Assembly: GCA_012523405.1 (NCBI GenBank)
Contig: JAAYIN010000126.1
Location: forward strand, 1-64,000
Length of the DNA: 64,000 nt
From: Clostridiales bacterium
GTDB lineage: Bacteria; Bacillota; Clostridia; Christensenellales; Aristaeellaceae
Direction: 5' to 3'
Under the pieces are notes generated by a model, which was not told the origin of the DNA, searched no databases, and saw only the letters and a list, made by a program, of their open reading frames with translations. Below are positions 14,235 through 23,522 of this stretch, one piece after another. The translations under genes were made by a program, and so were the position numbers. Position 1 is the first letter of the stretch. Every line of letters begins with the position of its first letter.

Positions 14235-15017
14235 TTAAAAGCTCTTGCTCAATGTATTTAGTTCTTCTTGGGTTAAGTATCGCCATTGACCGACCTTCAG
14301 ATTTCCGAGATGGATGTTCATGATCCTGATACGGCGCAGCACCGTCACCCGATAACCAAGCTCGCTGCACATGCGCCTGATCTGGCGGTTCAGCCCCTGA
14401 GTGAGGATGATTTTAAAGGTGCGAGGGGTTAGCTGCTGCACGACACATCGCTTGGTGAATTCACGCGCTTTGCTGCGCATGTTTGTGATTTCAACCCCCG
14501 CACTCATTTTTTTGATGAAGCTTGGGTGAATTTCATCGCTTACCTCAACAATATATTCTTTCTCATGGTTGTTTTCAGCGCGCAGAATCTTGTTGACAAT
14601 ATCGCCATCGGAAGTGAGCAAAATAAGTCCGGATGAATCTTTGTCAAGTCGACCTATGGGAAAAATGCGGTGATAGGGGTAATCCATGAAGTCCACAATA
14701 TTGCCATCAATCGCCTGATCGACCGTGCAGGTGATGCCGATGGGCTTGTTCAGGGCGATATATACATGGGCTTGTGCTGCGGCGATTCGCTGCCTGTCCA
14801 CTTGTACAGTTTGCCCGGGAAACACTTTGGAGCCCTGCACTGCAAGTTGCCCATCAATGGTGACGCGTCTTTCGTCAACGAGCCTGTCAGCCTCCCGTCT
14901 GGAACAGAAGCCTGATGCAGTCAAGTATTTATTGATACGAAAGGACTCCCTCTCCTCGTGCTCAAGAGATTGTCTTTTCGTGTTTGACGGTTGTTTTAGT
15001 TGGAATGCTCTATTCAT
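14235..15017 (-). CDS. rluF: RsuA/RluB-family pseudouridine synthase, RluF-like
   Basis: Converts a uridine of 23S rRNA (U2604 in the RluF group, possibly also tRNA) to pseudouridine. An N-terminal S4 RNA-binding domain (INKYLTASGFCSRREADRL) precedes the catalytic domain with ALNKPIGITCT, the catalytic Asp in GRLDKDSSGLILL, and NRQIRRMCSELGY. The ITCT-D pattern is closer to RluF than to RluB or RsuA, but this is judged by eye. The first 25 residues before the S4 domain are an unremarkable basic leader; the ribosome-binding site is weak. The FNT-like gene lies upstream on the same strand. Confidence 0.85.
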   Translation of the reverse strand: MNRAFQLKQPSNTKRQSLEHEERESFRINKYLTASGFCSRREADRLVDERRVTIDGQLAVQGSKVFPGQTVQVDRQRIAAAQAHVYIALNKPIGITCTVDQAIDGNIVDFMDYPYHRIFPIGRLDKDSSGLILLTSDGDIVNKILRAENNHEKEYIVEVSDEIHPSFIKKMSAGVEITNMRSKAREFTKRCVVQQLTPRTFKIILTQGLNRQIRRMCSELGYRVTVLRRIRIMNIHLGNLKVGQWRYLTQEELNTLSKSF

Positions 15018-15065
15018 GGTATCTCTTTTCTACTTGAATTAATGATGCGAATGGAATTGTCTGCA

Positions 15066-15710
15066 TTAGGCAACTTCCTTACGATCAAGGATGACGCGAA
15101 TGATAATGCTGCCCGCCATATTGCCAATTGCGAAGATGCACAGGCTGATCAGCATCGATAGTAAAATCGAACCTGCATTTGAAATAGAAGTGGCAGTAGC
15201 GAGCGAGAGGCAACCGTAGCCCCAAACAGCAATGCTATGCACAAAGCCTGAAAGTACGAAGCAAGGGATGGCATACAGTACAGACATGAGGGAAAATAGC
15301 GGATTGGTGTCAATGTTGCCCTTCCATCCCGTCGTTGCTAGGCACATGAGGGCGCCGCATAGCATGGAAAAGAAAATATTGGCAAGCAGCGGCTGCGCGA
15401 GGATGCCATCTGTCACAGCCAATGCAGAAATAGCGATCGAAGGTTTGGCAAAGCCGTAAGGAACTGCTACGCATGCAACGCCAAGCAGATTCGTACAAAT
15501 ACAGCGAAACAGGAAATTGTTGAGTTTGGGATTGCTGCAAAGACCTGTATAGAGCTGGCATTTCATCACAAGAATGAAAAAAAGCGCCATGGAAAACAGC
15601 AGCGCGCCAATATAGCGATTGTCGCAGGATAGATTGACTATGCAGCCAAGTCCGATAGCAATGCCAGAGAACAGAGATCCCTTGAATGAGAATGTTGGCT
15701 TTAGCATCAT
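15066..15710 (-). CDS. Formate/nitrite transporter (FNT)-like membrane protein
   Basis: A 214-residue protein with about six hydrophobic helices and the FNT opening pattern (SGIAIGLGCIVNLS, then IGALLFSMALFFILVMKCQLYTG). FNT pentamers conduct formate, nitrite or hydrosulfide. The protein is shorter than typical FocA/NirC (about 260-285) and the family positions look loosely conserved, so the substrate cannot be assigned. GAGGG lies before two adjacent ATG codons (15710 and 15707). It may be co-transcribed with the pseudouridine synthase 48 bases downstream. Confidence 0.65.
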   Translation of the reverse strand: MMLKPTFSFKGSLFSGIAIGLGCIVNLSCDNRYIGALLFSMALFFILVMKCQLYTGLCSNPKLNNFLFRCICTNLLGVACVAVPYGFAKPSIAISALAVTDGILAQPLLANIFFSMLCGALMCLATTGWKGNIDTNPLFSLMSVLYAIPCFVLSGFVHSIAVWGYGCLSLATATSISNAGSILLSMLISLCIFAIGNMAGSIIIRVILDRKEVA

Positions 15711-15830
15711 TGAACCCTCGTTTCATCGTATTTACCCTATGAGTCAAAGTCGTTGCATGAACGTCCTCATAGATTATAAAGGATTTGGCGAGAATAAGGA
15801 AGAAGAAAAGCGTATTTTATCGGAAAAAGG

Positions 15831-15877
15831 AAAAGAAAATACAAAGCGCCCCATTACCCTATCGGTAATGGGACGCG
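15831..15877 (-). terminator. Terminator of the ctsR-clpC operon
   Basis: On the minus strand a nine-base core stem (CCCATTACC with GGTAATGGG, 15850-15858 and 15864-15872), extended by three pairs after one mismatch, is followed by TTTGTATTTTCTTTT. It lies just downstream of the clpC stop. Confidence 0.85.
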
Positions 15878-15890
15878 AAATACGGTGTAA

Positions 15891-18380
15891 TTAGACAGAA
15901 GTGGTTTCTTCGGAAATTAAAAGAGGTGTGTTTTGAACCTTTTCAAATGCGATCTTGCCTTCGTCATCCAAGTACAGTCTCACACGGTCGCCAAGGGTGA
16001 TCTTGCCTCCGATGATTTCCTCGCTTAGTGCATCCTCTACGCTGCGCTGGATGGTACGGCGAAGCGGTCTTGCACCAAAGCTTGGATCGTATCCGTCATC
16101 TGCAAGCTTCTTGATAACGGCATCGTCATACATCAGCTCCATGCCGTGTGCTTTGAGGCGCTTTGCGACACTGCCAAGCATTAAACCTGCAATCTGCTGG
16201 ATTTCTTCGGGCTTCAATGCATGGAATACGATCATTTCGTCAATTCGATTGATGAATTCAGGACGGAAAATATCCTTGACCTCATTCATAATGCGTTCTT
16301 TCATCGCTTCATAATCACGTACGGTTTCAATGCTGCTTCCAAAGCCCAATGAGCGCTGTGAAGTGATGGAACTTGCACCTGCGTTGGACGTCATAACGAT
16401 GATGGTGTTCTTGAAGTTGACCAAGCGTCCGTTATTATCCGTTAGGTGTCCGTCGTCCAGAATTTGCAAGAGTATGTTAAAGACATCTGGATGTGCCTTT
16501 TCCACTTCATCAAAGAGCACTACGCTATAGGGTTTGTTGCGCACTCTCTGGGTGAGCTGCCCGCCTTCTTCAAACCCGACATATCCGGGAGGGCTGCCAA
16601 CAAGGCGAGAAACGCTGTGTTTCTCCATGTATTCACTCATATCAATGCGGATGACAGCGTTTTCGTCATCAAACATCGCTTCACCAAGCGCACGGCATAG
16701 TTCGGTTTTACCAACGCCGGTAGGACCTAGGAAGATAAAGGAACCAATGGGGCGCTTGGGATCTTGCAGACCCGCACGTGCGCGCCTTAGTGCGCGGCTA
16801 ACGGCGCTAATGGCTTCATCTTGTCCAACAACACGCTTGTGGAGCAAATCCTCCATATTTAGCAGTCTGGCGCTTTCGGCTTCCGTCATCTTCTTCACAG
16901 GTACGCCCGTCCAGCTCGCAACAATCTGAGCGATATCATCTTCTGTCACCGTTTCGTGACTGGCACTCTTCCGTTGTTTCCAAGCATCGCGTTTTTGAGA
17001 TACTTCTTCGCGCAGCTTTCGCTCTTCATCACGAAGGTCAGCAGCTTTTTCATAATCCTGATGGGCGATGGCTTCCTTTTTCTCGTTTTGCAAAGCCTTT
17101 AAACGCTCTTCCTGCTCCTTCACGTCGGGCGGAGCAATAAAGCTGTTGAGGCGAACACGAGAAGCGGCTTCGTCCATGAGGTCGATGGCCTTATCTGGCA
17201 GGAAGCGATCACTGATGTAGCGGTCGGCTAGACTGACGGCCGCTTCAAGTGCGTCATCTGTAATCTCAACCTTGTGATGCGCTTCGTAGCGATCACGAAG
17301 TCCTTTGAGAATGGCAAGTGCTTCCTCGGTTGTCGGTTCGCCAACCCTGACGGGCTGGAATCGACGCTCAAGTGCCGCATCCTTCTCAATGTTCTTGCGG
17401 TATTCATCAAGGGTTGTTGCGCCGATGCATTGCAGCTCGCCGCGTGCAAGCGCAGGCTTTAGAATGTTCGCGGCATCCATGCTGCCTTCAGCCTTGCCTG
17501 CACCAATCAATGTATGAAATTCATCAATGAATAGAATGATATTGCCCTGCTTATGAATTTCCTTCATGGTGTCCTTAAGGCGCTCTTCAAACTCGCCTCT
17601 GTATTTGCTGCCTGCAATCATGCTGCCAAGATCAAGGGACAGAATTCGTTTGCCTGTGAGCGTTTCAGGAACCTTGCCTGCTGCAATGAGCTGCGCTAAG
17701 CCTTCGGCTACCGCGCTCTTACCAACGCCAGGCTCGCCAATGAGTACAGGGTTGTTTTTGGTACGGCGGCTCATGATCTGCATGATGCGTTCCATTTCGG
17801 TGTTGCGTCCAATCACAGGGTCGAGTTCGCCGTCTTGCGCAGCCTTGGTTAGGTCGCGGCAGTACTTATCCAGTACATTTCCTTCTTTGGAGTTGCTGCG
17901 CGTTTCCATCATGCCTTGCGGGGCTTGCTGCTCTTCTGGTTGGTTGCTAGCAAGATTTTGAAGGATTTGTCCTGCGAGCACCTTTGTATCAACGCCCATT
18001 TGCTTTAGGATGCTCACAGCAACGCCTTCGCCTTCTCTGATGAGCGCAAGCCAAAAATGCTCAGTCCCAACAAAGCTCTGATGGAGCTTCCGACTTTCGA
18101 TGATGCTGCTTTCTAGTATTTTCTTGCTTCTTGGTGTCAGCTCGAGCATGCCGTTTGATTCGTTTTTTCCTTCGCCAAGCAGCTCGCGAACATGACTGAA
18201 GACCGTATCATAAGTAACACTCTGCGGGAGTGCGTTTTCGATCATAGGGCCCGGATCTTTGAGCAGACCAAGCAATATATGCTCTGTGCCTACATAAGAC
18301 TGGTGAAGGGCGACTGCTGCTTGCTGAGCAGCTGCGACGGCGCGCTGTGCGCGCTCTGTGAATCTTCCGAAAATAGCCAT
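15891..18380 (-). CDS. clpC: ATP-dependent Clp protease ATPase subunit ClpC
   Basis: A Hsp100 unfoldase that, with ClpP and adaptors such as McsB or MecA, degrades misfolded and arginine-phosphorylated proteins. The 829-residue chain has two N-terminal Clp repeats ([16 protein letters not shown] and [16 protein letters not shown]), a first AAA+ domain with [10 protein letters not shown] and [12 protein letters not shown], a UVR-like coiled-coil middle domain, and a second AAA+ domain with [14 protein letters not shown] and GSPPGYVG. It is full length. It is the last gene of the CtsR-controlled operon, 22 bases after mcsB. Confidence 0.97.
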   Translation of the reverse strand: MAIFGRFTERAQRAVAAAQQAAVALHQSYVGTEHILLGLLKDPGPMIENALPQSVTYDTVFSHVRELLGEGKNESNGMLELTPRSKKILESSIIESRKLHQSFVGTEHFWLALIREGEGVAVSILKQMGVDTKVLAGQILQNLASNQPEEQQAPQGMMETRSNSKEGNVLDKYCRDLTKAAQDGELDPVIGRNTEMERIMQIMSRRTKNNPVLIGEPGVGKSAVAEGLAQLIAAGKVPETLTGKRILSLDLGSMIAGSKYRGEFEERLKDTMKEIHKQGNIILFIDEFHTLIGAGKAEGSMDAANILKPALARGELQCIGATTLDEYRKNIEKDAALERRFQPVRVGEPTTEEALAILKGLRDRYEAHHKVEITDDALEAAVSLADRYISDRFLPDKAIDLMDEAASRVRLNSFIAPPDVKEQEERLKALQNEKKEAIAHQDYEKAADLRDEERKLREEVSQKRDAWKQRKSASHETVTEDDIAQIVASWTGVPVKKMTEAESARLLNMEDLLHKRVVGQDEAISAVSRALRRARAGLQDPKRPIGSFIFLGPTGVGKTELCRALGEAMFDDENAVIRIDMSEYMEKHSVSRLVGSPPGYVGFEEGGQLTQRVRNKPYSVVLFDEVEKAHPDVFNILLQILDDGHLTDNNGRLVNFKNTIIVMTSNAGASSITSQRSLGFGSSIETVRDYEAMKERIMNEVKDIFRPEFINRIDEMIVFHALKPEEIQQIAGLMLGSVAKRLKAHGMELMYDDAVIKKLADDGYDPSFGARPLRRTIQRSVEDALSEEIIGGKITLGDRVRLYLDDEGKIAFEKVQNTPLLISEETTSV

Positions 18381-18402
18381 TTGAAACCTCCTATGGAGTT
18401 TG

Positions 18403-19398
18403 TCATAAATATTTTTGTATGATTTGACAACGTGCTTGATTCACGGCCAAATCAGGCGTGTTTTCCTTGACATATTGCTTGACATGCGCTGCTTGTGCTG
18501 TGGTGAGGAGCTGATCGACCAATTCAAGGCTGGTATCCAGCAAGCCGCATGAAACGCCAAGCCTAAGATTGCTCCAGTGCTGCATGAACTCCTTTTCATC
18601 CATTTGAACAGCATAGCGCAGCAAACCATAGCTGCGGAAAATGGTATCCTTTAGTTCTGCCGATTGATCCGACAAACAACGACTACGAAGCGCATGCTCT
18701 GCATCAATTAGCTGCTTGCCAACCGCAGTAACCGCTTCGATAATTTCATCTTCTGTGCGTCCAAGCGTGACTTGATTGCTAATCTGGTACAGATCGCCAA
18801 GCGCTTCGCTTCCTTCGCCATAAATACCGCGTGTTGTAAGCCCCAGCTTGGCAACGCTTTGGTTGACATTGCCCATCTGCTTAAAGCGCGTGAGCATCGG
18901 TAAATGCATCATCAGGGATGCTCTGAGTCCTGTGCCTGTATTGGTGGGACAGGAGGTCAGGTAACCGAGTTGCGGATCAAAGCTGAACGTGCATATCCCT
19001 TCGAGTTTTTCTTCTGCCTTGAATGCCTCGCTCGCAGCTAGACCCAAATCAAAGCCTGACACGATGGACTGGATTCGCAAATGATCCTCCTCGTTAATCA
19101 TGATGCTGATCATCTGATCCTTGCTAATGAGCGCAGCACCAACCTCGCTATGCTTGAGGAGGTCACGGCTGATTAAATGCTGTTCCATCAGCGCTTGACG
19201 ATCGACTTTCGTCATGTCCCTTAGGGTGTAGAGGGTATAGGTATCTTCCGTTGGATTGGTCAGTTGGGACTCCGTAGCACGGGAGATGCATAATTGCGCA
19301 TTTTCCTCATTGCTCATACCCCAAAATGGTAAATCAAAATAATTCCGTGCTAAACGAACACGCCCTGATACAACCACATCATTTACGCTTTGACTCAC
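18403..19398 (-). CDS. mcsB: Protein arginine kinase McsB
   Basis: McsB phosphorylates arginine residues, marking proteins for ClpCP and inactivating CtsR under heat stress. The phosphagen-kinase fold is recognised from VSGRVRLARNYFDLPFWG, the nucleotide-binding arginines and the catalytic-cysteine region YLTSCPTNTGTGLRAS. At 331 residues it is somewhat shorter than Bacillus McsB (363), mostly by a reduced C-terminus. It overlaps the mcsA stop by four bases and precedes clpC in the normal order. Confidence 0.95.
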   Translation of the reverse strand: MSQSVNDVVVSGRVRLARNYFDLPFWGMSNEENAQLCISRATESQLTNPTEDTYTLYTLRDMTKVDRQALMEQHLISRDLLKHSEVGAALISKDQMISIMINEEDHLRIQSIVSGFDLGLAASEAFKAEEKLEGICTFSFDPQLGYLTSCPTNTGTGLRASLMMHLPMLTRFKQMGNVNQSVAKLGLTTRGIYGEGSEALGDLYQISNQVTLGRTEDEIIEAVTAVGKQLIDAEHALRSRCLSDQSAELKDTIFRSYGLLRYAVQMDEKEFMQHWSNLRLGVSCGLLDTSLELVDQLLTTAQAAHVKQYVKENTPDLAVNQARCQIIQKYL

Positions 19399-19901
19399 GG
19401 CAGATTCGCCTCCTCATGCTCCGAAAGCGCGCGGAGCTCGTCACGGTATTTTGCCGCATCTTCGAAGTTTTCACTTGCTACAGCTTCATCCATTTTCTGG
19501 CGAAGCTCATCACATTGCTTTTGGATTTGTTTTTGAGGATTATTGGCAAATGATGCGGGAACTCTGCCAGCATGCTGGGTACGACCGTGAATTCGCTGCA
19601 AAAGCGGCTTGAGCTGCTCGGAAAAATCCATGTAGCACTGGGCGCAGCCAAGCCGTCCGTTTTGCTCGAAAGCGCTGTACGTAAGTCCGCAGCCAGTACA
19701 GGTTGGTTGATGTTTTTCGGTTTTTGATGCACTTAGGACAGCCAGAATGGAGCTTAAAAAACTCTGGATATCACCATGTGCAAGGCTTAGTTCCATCTTC
19801 TTCATACACTCGGGGCAAAGATGGCGAGTGTTCATATCTTCTCCCGATGTGACTGTGATGGATACTGTCGCTTGGTTTTTATTGCATTCTTCGCAAAGCA
19901 T
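19395..19901 (-). CDS. mcsA: McsA, zinc-binding activator of McsB
   Basis: McsA activates the arginine kinase McsB and helps control CtsR. Four cysteine pairs are visible (CEECN, LCPECMKK, CTGCGLTY, CAQCYMDF), forming the zinc-binding N-terminal part. A UVR-type helical pair sits at the C-terminus (KMDEAVASENFEDAAKYRDELRAL, in two stretches). The 168-residue length is usual. It is the second gene of the operon, 21 bases after ctsR and overlapping mcsB by four bases. Confidence 0.94.
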   Translation of the reverse strand: MLCEECNKNQATVSITVTSGEDMNTRHLCPECMKKMELSLAHGDIQSFLSSILAVLSASKTEKHQPTCTGCGLTYSAFEQNGRLGCAQCYMDFSEQLKPLLQRIHGRTQHAGRVPASFANNPQKQIQKQCDELRQKMDEAVASENFEDAAKYRDELRALSEHEEANLP

Positions 19902-19922
19902 GCATGCCCCTCCTTAACAAGA

Positions 19923-20393
19923 TTACTCTCTCACCCTACGGGTAAGTTCAAGCAACATCGATTTGAAAATTTTTGCGCGCAGAGCATCCTTCATTTCCGA
20001 AGTGATCGGAAGGCTCAACGCTTGCGGTGATACAGCAGATAACATAAGCGCTGCTTCATTGCAATTGACGATTTCGCGCTCATTGAGTTGTTTGATCAAG
20101 TGGGAAGCGGAAAGTGCACTGATAGAGGTGCCTACCCGTTCGTGCAGGAGATAAAGCAGTTGTTCCCTTGTATCCTGCTCCATTCTAAAAATGCGGATAT
20201 ATCCGCCCCCGCCGCGCTTACTTTCGATGATGTAGCCATGATCGGGCGTAAAGCGTGTTGCCAGTACGTAGTTAATCTGCGATGGCGCACAATTAAAGTA
20301 TTCAGCTAGCTCATTTCGTTTGAGCTCGATTTCTGTCTCTTCTTGTGTAAGCATGGTTTTGATGAATTGTTCAATAGCATCACTAAGACGCAT
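19923..20393 (-). CDS. ctsR: Class III heat-shock repressor CtsR
   Basis: A winged-helix repressor that acts as a protein thermosensor. The DNA-binding domain shows LAEYFNCAPSQINYVL and the glycine-rich wing SKRGGGGYIRI that reads DNA and senses temperature. I start at minus-strand ATG 20393, six bases after AGGAGG, giving 156 residues like Bacillus CtsR (154); a longer reading from 20426 would start within the operator region. A CtsR operator lies just upstream, so the operon is autoregulated. Confidence 0.96.
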   Translation of the reverse strand: MRLSDAIEQFIKTMLTQEETEIELKRNELAEYFNCAPSQINYVLATRFTPDHGYIIESKRGGGGYIRIFRMEQDTREQLLYLLHERVGTSISALSASHLIKQLNEREIVNCNEAALMLSAVSPQALSLPITSEMKDALRAKIFKSMLLELTRRVRE

Positions 20394-20417
20394 AAGCTGC
20401 CTCCTTTCGTCAAAATG

Positions 20418-20440
20418 TCTGACCATCTTTGACTATTATA
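20418..20440 (-). promoter_or_regulatory. CtsR operator overlapping the ctsR operon promoter
   Basis: On the minus strand AGTCAAA-GAT-GGTCAGA (20434-20418) is a tandem heptad with a three-base gap, matching the CtsR consensus (A/GGTCAAA-NAN-A/GGTCAAA) in 13 of 14 fixed positions. TATAAT at 20440-20435 directly abuts it as the -10 element; the -35 region is weak. Binding would block polymerase at the start site. Confidence 0.85.
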
Positions 20441-20517
20441 TTGTATCACCACGAGAAATAAAAATCAATGCTTGTTTATGAGTTAACAAGCAGTATATCA
20501 TTCCAATTATGGTGAAG

Positions 20518-20567
20518 AAAAAAGCCAATTCACATGAAAGCAAAGCTTTCCTATCAATTGGCTTTTG
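20518..20567. terminator. Terminator hairpin after the DUF2238-like gene
   Basis: AAAAGCCAATT (20520-20530) pairs with AATTGGCTTTT (20556-20566), and a second small stem (GAAAGC/GCTTTC) lies inside. The minus strand continues into six Ts, so it terminates the hflK-hflC-20575 operon upstream of the ctsR promoter. Confidence 0.8.
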
Positions 20568-20574
20568 TTGTGGA

Positions 20575-21282
20575 TTAGTTCTTGGCGGCTTCGGGTAATT
20601 CTTTTTTGACAGCGCATAGTCTGAAAAAACCAATAATAGCAATCAGACCTGCTGCAAGAGCATCTACAATGATATCCTTCATCGTATCGCTCAGCGCTTC
20701 GCGCCCAGCCAACACCTCTCCGCTTGCTGTTACGAACTTTTGCATGTTGAGACCGAGCAGTCCATCAAATGTATATTCGTAGATTTCCCATACTACACCG
20801 CAGCTTAGTGCAAAGCAAAAAGCAAATAGTGCAACAAAGGCAGGGGAGAGCGACAAACCGCGTATCTTCGCATCGTTGAGCCATGATACCAATATAAAAC
20901 CAAGTGCGCCGAGCATGGCACCTGAGAAAAAATGAAGTATGCTATCCCAGAAGGGGACTAAGTAATAGAATGCGAAGACCTCACCAAGGAAAATGGCACA
21001 GTACAAGAAAATGTAGTAGAGAATGTAAATGAAGTTTGGAAGGGTAAGATTCCATTTTCGGGTCACCAAGGATGGTAGTCCTAGAACTACCAATCCCAGT
21101 GAACACTGAAGAAACATGAGCATATAGTCGCTTTTTACGTGCATAAACTCTGAATCAGCAGGTGCGACATCAGGTGCTAAGAAGCTCCTTACCAATGAAT
21201 AAATGACTGATAAAACAAGCGTGATAAATAAGAGGGTACCAAACCGATCTCTTAGATTGCGTTTCTGCTTTTTGCTTTTCAC
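20575..21282 (-). CDS. DUF2238/YjdF-like integral membrane protein
   Basis: A 235-residue membrane protein with about six helices. Family-like motifs are DSILHFFSGAMLGALGF in one helix, WEIYEYTFDGLLGLNMQ after another, and DTMKDIIVDALAAGLIAI near the C-terminus. These conserved acidic and His residues within membrane segments are typical of DUF2238; no biochemical role is established. GTG 21282 follows AGGAGG by seven bases, and that site lies in the end of hflC 11 bases away, so it is the third gene of the hflKC operon. Confidence 0.72.
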   Translation of the reverse strand: MKSKKQKRNLRDRFGTLLFITLVLSVIYSLVRSFLAPDVAPADSEFMHVKSDYMLMFLQCSLGLVVLGLPSLVTRKWNLTLPNFIYILYYIFLYCAIFLGEVFAFYYLVPFWDSILHFFSGAMLGALGFILVSWLNDAKIRGLSLSPAFVALFAFCFALSCGVVWEIYEYTFDGLLGLNMQKFVTASGEVLAGREALSDTMKDIIVDALAAGLIAIIGFFRLCAVKKELPEAAKN

Positions 21283-21293
21283 TCACAAGCCTC

Positions 21294-22316
21294 CTATTGA
21301 ACTGGGTTACTCGTTGCATAGCTTAGAATATCTCTCCAAAGAGGATGGTTTTGATCAAGCACCAATGTGCTGTTTTGGTCAATCGCGTTTTCAAGCGCTT
21401 GGAGGGATCTCCAATAGCTGTAGAACTCTGCATCAACGCTGTACGCATTCGCGTAAATCTCTAGCGCTGTTGCATCGCCATCGCCGCGAATCGTGCCGGC
21501 ATCGCTAACGGCATCCGCCTCAATCCTTCGAGCTTCAAGGTCAGTGCTCGAAACGGCTTTGAGGTATTCTTCCTGACCTTCGCTTCGCAGCTGCTGAGCT
21601 ACCTTGGCGCGGTCGGCCTGCATGCGGGCGTAGGTGCTTTCGATATTGGCATTGGGAAGAATGGTTCTATGCACCTGTATGTCTTTCACTTCGATGCCTC
21701 GTGAAGCCATGTCGATGTTGATGGTCTTCAGGCCCGAGGCCAACGCAGCATTTAGTGCATCCTTATTGCTGACGAAATTTTCTGCGGTCAGGCGGTTGAT
21801 TGCCTGCACAATGACGGGGTGAATGAGGTTATCCAGCTGGTTTTCAGCGCTTGCCATATTGCCAAGCTTTAGGCTGAACAATGCGGGGTCGGCGATATAC
21901 CACTGTGCATAGGTCTTCACGTAATATTGCTTTTTCTCCGATGTGTTAACAACTTCGCTGTCACTCACGTAGGTATAGAGCCTAGACGTGTACGTTTCCA
22001 CTTGATCAACAAAGGGGAACTTGAAGTGGAGGCCACTGCCGTTCTTGATGGAAACGCTGCCGCTCATGGTGATCTCATCGGTTAATAGATCGGCATAATC
22101 TTGATGAAATGTATTGTGCTCATTGAGTACAATGGTGTTGATCACGCCAAAGCGGCTGACAACGCATTGCTCAGCTTCACCGACTACGAAGATGGACTGA
22201 CTGATAACGATGATCAGCAAGACCGCGATGATGCCAACGCCAATGAGGCGTCCTGTGTTTTTACGTCTTGTTTTATTTTTGAGTTCTTGCTCAAAATCAT
22301 ATGCTTGATGATCCAT
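21294..22316 (-). CDS. hflC: HflC, SPFH-domain membrane protease modulator
   Basis: HflC forms, with HflK, a large membrane-anchored cage that surrounds and modulates the FtsH protease. One transmembrane helix near residues 25-45 (LIGVGIIAVLLIIVIS) is followed by the SPFH (band 7) domain, with VGEAEQCVVSRFG at its start, and a long helical region with ARMQADRAKVAQQLRSEGQ typical of HflC. The 340-residue length is normal. It begins two bases after the hflK stop, with GGGAG as ribosome-binding site. Confidence 0.93.
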   Translation of the reverse strand: MDHQAYDFEQELKNKTRRKNTGRLIGVGIIAVLLIIVISQSIFVVGEAEQCVVSRFGVINTIVLNEHNTFHQDYADLLTDEITMSGSVSIKNGSGLHFKFPFVDQVETYTSRLYTYVSDSEVVNTSEKKQYYVKTYAQWYIADPALFSLKLGNMASAENQLDNLIHPVIVQAINRLTAENFVSNKDALNAALASGLKTINIDMASRGIEVKDIQVHRTILPNANIESTYARMQADRAKVAQQLRSEGQEEYLKAVSSTDLEARRIEADAVSDAGTIRGDGDATALEIYANAYSVDAEFYSYWRSLQALENAIDQNSTLVLDQNHPLWRDILSYATSNPVQ

Positions 22317-22318
22317 AA

Positions 22319-23290
22319 TTACATACTCCCTTCGATGATCGCTGCGGAGTTGGTGCTTGCAGAATCCCCATCAATATCCAAAATCTTGACAACGTCGCTG
22401 TCGGGCTCTGCTACGATGATGCGACCGCTGTTTTCCAGAACGCTCTCCATGGTTTCAATCAGGAGGCGAGTACGTGTGATTTCGGGGGAGCTTTTGTATT
22501 TCTCATATACAGCTTTAAATACAGCGACTTCGCTTTCAGCGGCTGCAATGGTCTCTGCCTTGTATGCTTCTGCTTCCTGTATGGTTTCATATGCATTGCT
22601 TCGTGCACTAGGCAGGATTTCGTTGGCATACTTCTCTGCTTCATCAAGGCGCTTGGTTTTTTCGTTCTTTGCATTATTGACATCCTCGTAGGCTGCTGCC
22701 ACATCTGTTGGAACGGTGATGTTCTGAATCCTGACATCGTTGATCTTTACGCCGATTTCGTACGTATCGATGAGTGCCTGAAAGTCAGGCAGTACCTGAA
22801 GCTCGATCTCTTCCTTGTTAAGCAAGGCATCGTCAAGCGGCCTGTTTTGAATGTTTCTGCGAATGATCGCTTCAAAAGCCAGCTGTAGCGTTCCTTCGGG
22901 ATCATCGATATCAAAGCAATACTGCTTCACATCGCGGATCGTATATTGATAGATCGCTTCAATGGATACGATGCTGTTGTCATTGGTGAGCATGACGCTT
23001 TCATCAACAACATCAGCGTATTTGGCCGCAGTGTTACCCGAGCCCTGCGCGGTGGTTCTAAAACCATATTCCTTGCTGTGGATGGTGGTGACGCTCTCGC
23101 TGATCACATTTTGAACCACGGGAATCTTCCAGTACAGTCCGGGACCCTTGCGCGCAGTTACCTTGCCAAAGGTAAGCACAAGCGCTTCTTCTCCTTGCCC
23201 AACTCTATAAAAACTGTTGAAGGCAAGCAATGCAAAAACCAATACAAGGCAAAGCAATATAATGCCCCCTGTTTTCATCTTTCCATTCAT
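22319..23290 (-). CDS. hflK: HflK, SPFH-domain membrane protease modulator
   Basis: Partner of HflC in the FtsH-associated membrane complex. An N-terminal transmembrane helix (GIILLCLVLVFALLAF) precedes the SPFH domain, which opens FYRVGQGEEALVLTFGKV with GPGLYWKIP, followed by the alanine/glutamate-rich helical part. At 323 residues it lacks the long Gly-rich N-terminal extension of enterobacterial HflK. GGGGTG precedes the ATG by ten bases. It is first in the hflK-hflC-DUF2238 operon and is divergent from the radical-SAM operon. Confidence 0.92.
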   Translation of the reverse strand: MNGKMKTGGIILLCLVLVFALLAFNSFYRVGQGEEALVLTFGKVTARKGPGLYWKIPVVQNVISESVTTIHSKEYGFRTTAQGSGNTAAKYADVVDESVMLTNDNSIVSIEAIYQYTIRDVKQYCFDIDDPEGTLQLAFEAIIRRNIQNRPLDDALLNKEEIELQVLPDFQALIDTYEIGVKINDVRIQNITVPTDVAAAYEDVNNAKNEKTKRLDEAEKYANEILPSARSNAYETIQEAEAYKAETIAAAESEVAVFKAVYEKYKSSPEITRTRLLIETMESVLENSGRIIVAEPDSDVVKILDIDGDSASTNSAAIIEGSM

Positions 23291-23461
23291 AAAAATAGTA
23301 CACCCCTTTCATTTGCTGCTTAGCATGAGTATATCGTACCATTATTTAGGCAGGAAAGGTTATGAAAATGCCTCAAAGATACAAAAAGGCGATCAAAATA
23401 GGAAGAATATGCGATGCTAGTTAGAAACAATAAACTCACAAGCCAAATTTTGATCAAATAG

Positions 23462-23490
23462 TTGAAACCCAAAGACCGTCATGTTATGAT
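23462..23490 (+). promoter_or_regulatory. Sigma-A promoter of the radical-SAM/rng operon
   Basis: TTGAAA (23462-23467), a 17-base spacer and TATGAT (23485-23490) lie about 30 bases before the start at 23523. It would drive the long housekeeping run that follows. Confidence 0.8.
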
Positions 23491-23522
23491 AACTGTGTAT
23501 GCAATTAACCAAAGGAGGAACT

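Noticed and set aside
20470-20491. GCTTGTT/AACAAGC hairpin upstream of ctsR as a terminator
   Set aside because: Only seven base pairs, AT-rich, with an interrupted T-run; the stronger hairpin at 20518-20567 already serves the upstream operon.
23362-23424. A 20-codon frame in the hflK/radical-SAM divergent gap
   Set aside because: It has an AGGAAAGG-like site but a short, lysine-rich product without family resemblance; the sigma-A promoter for the real operon lies downstream of it.
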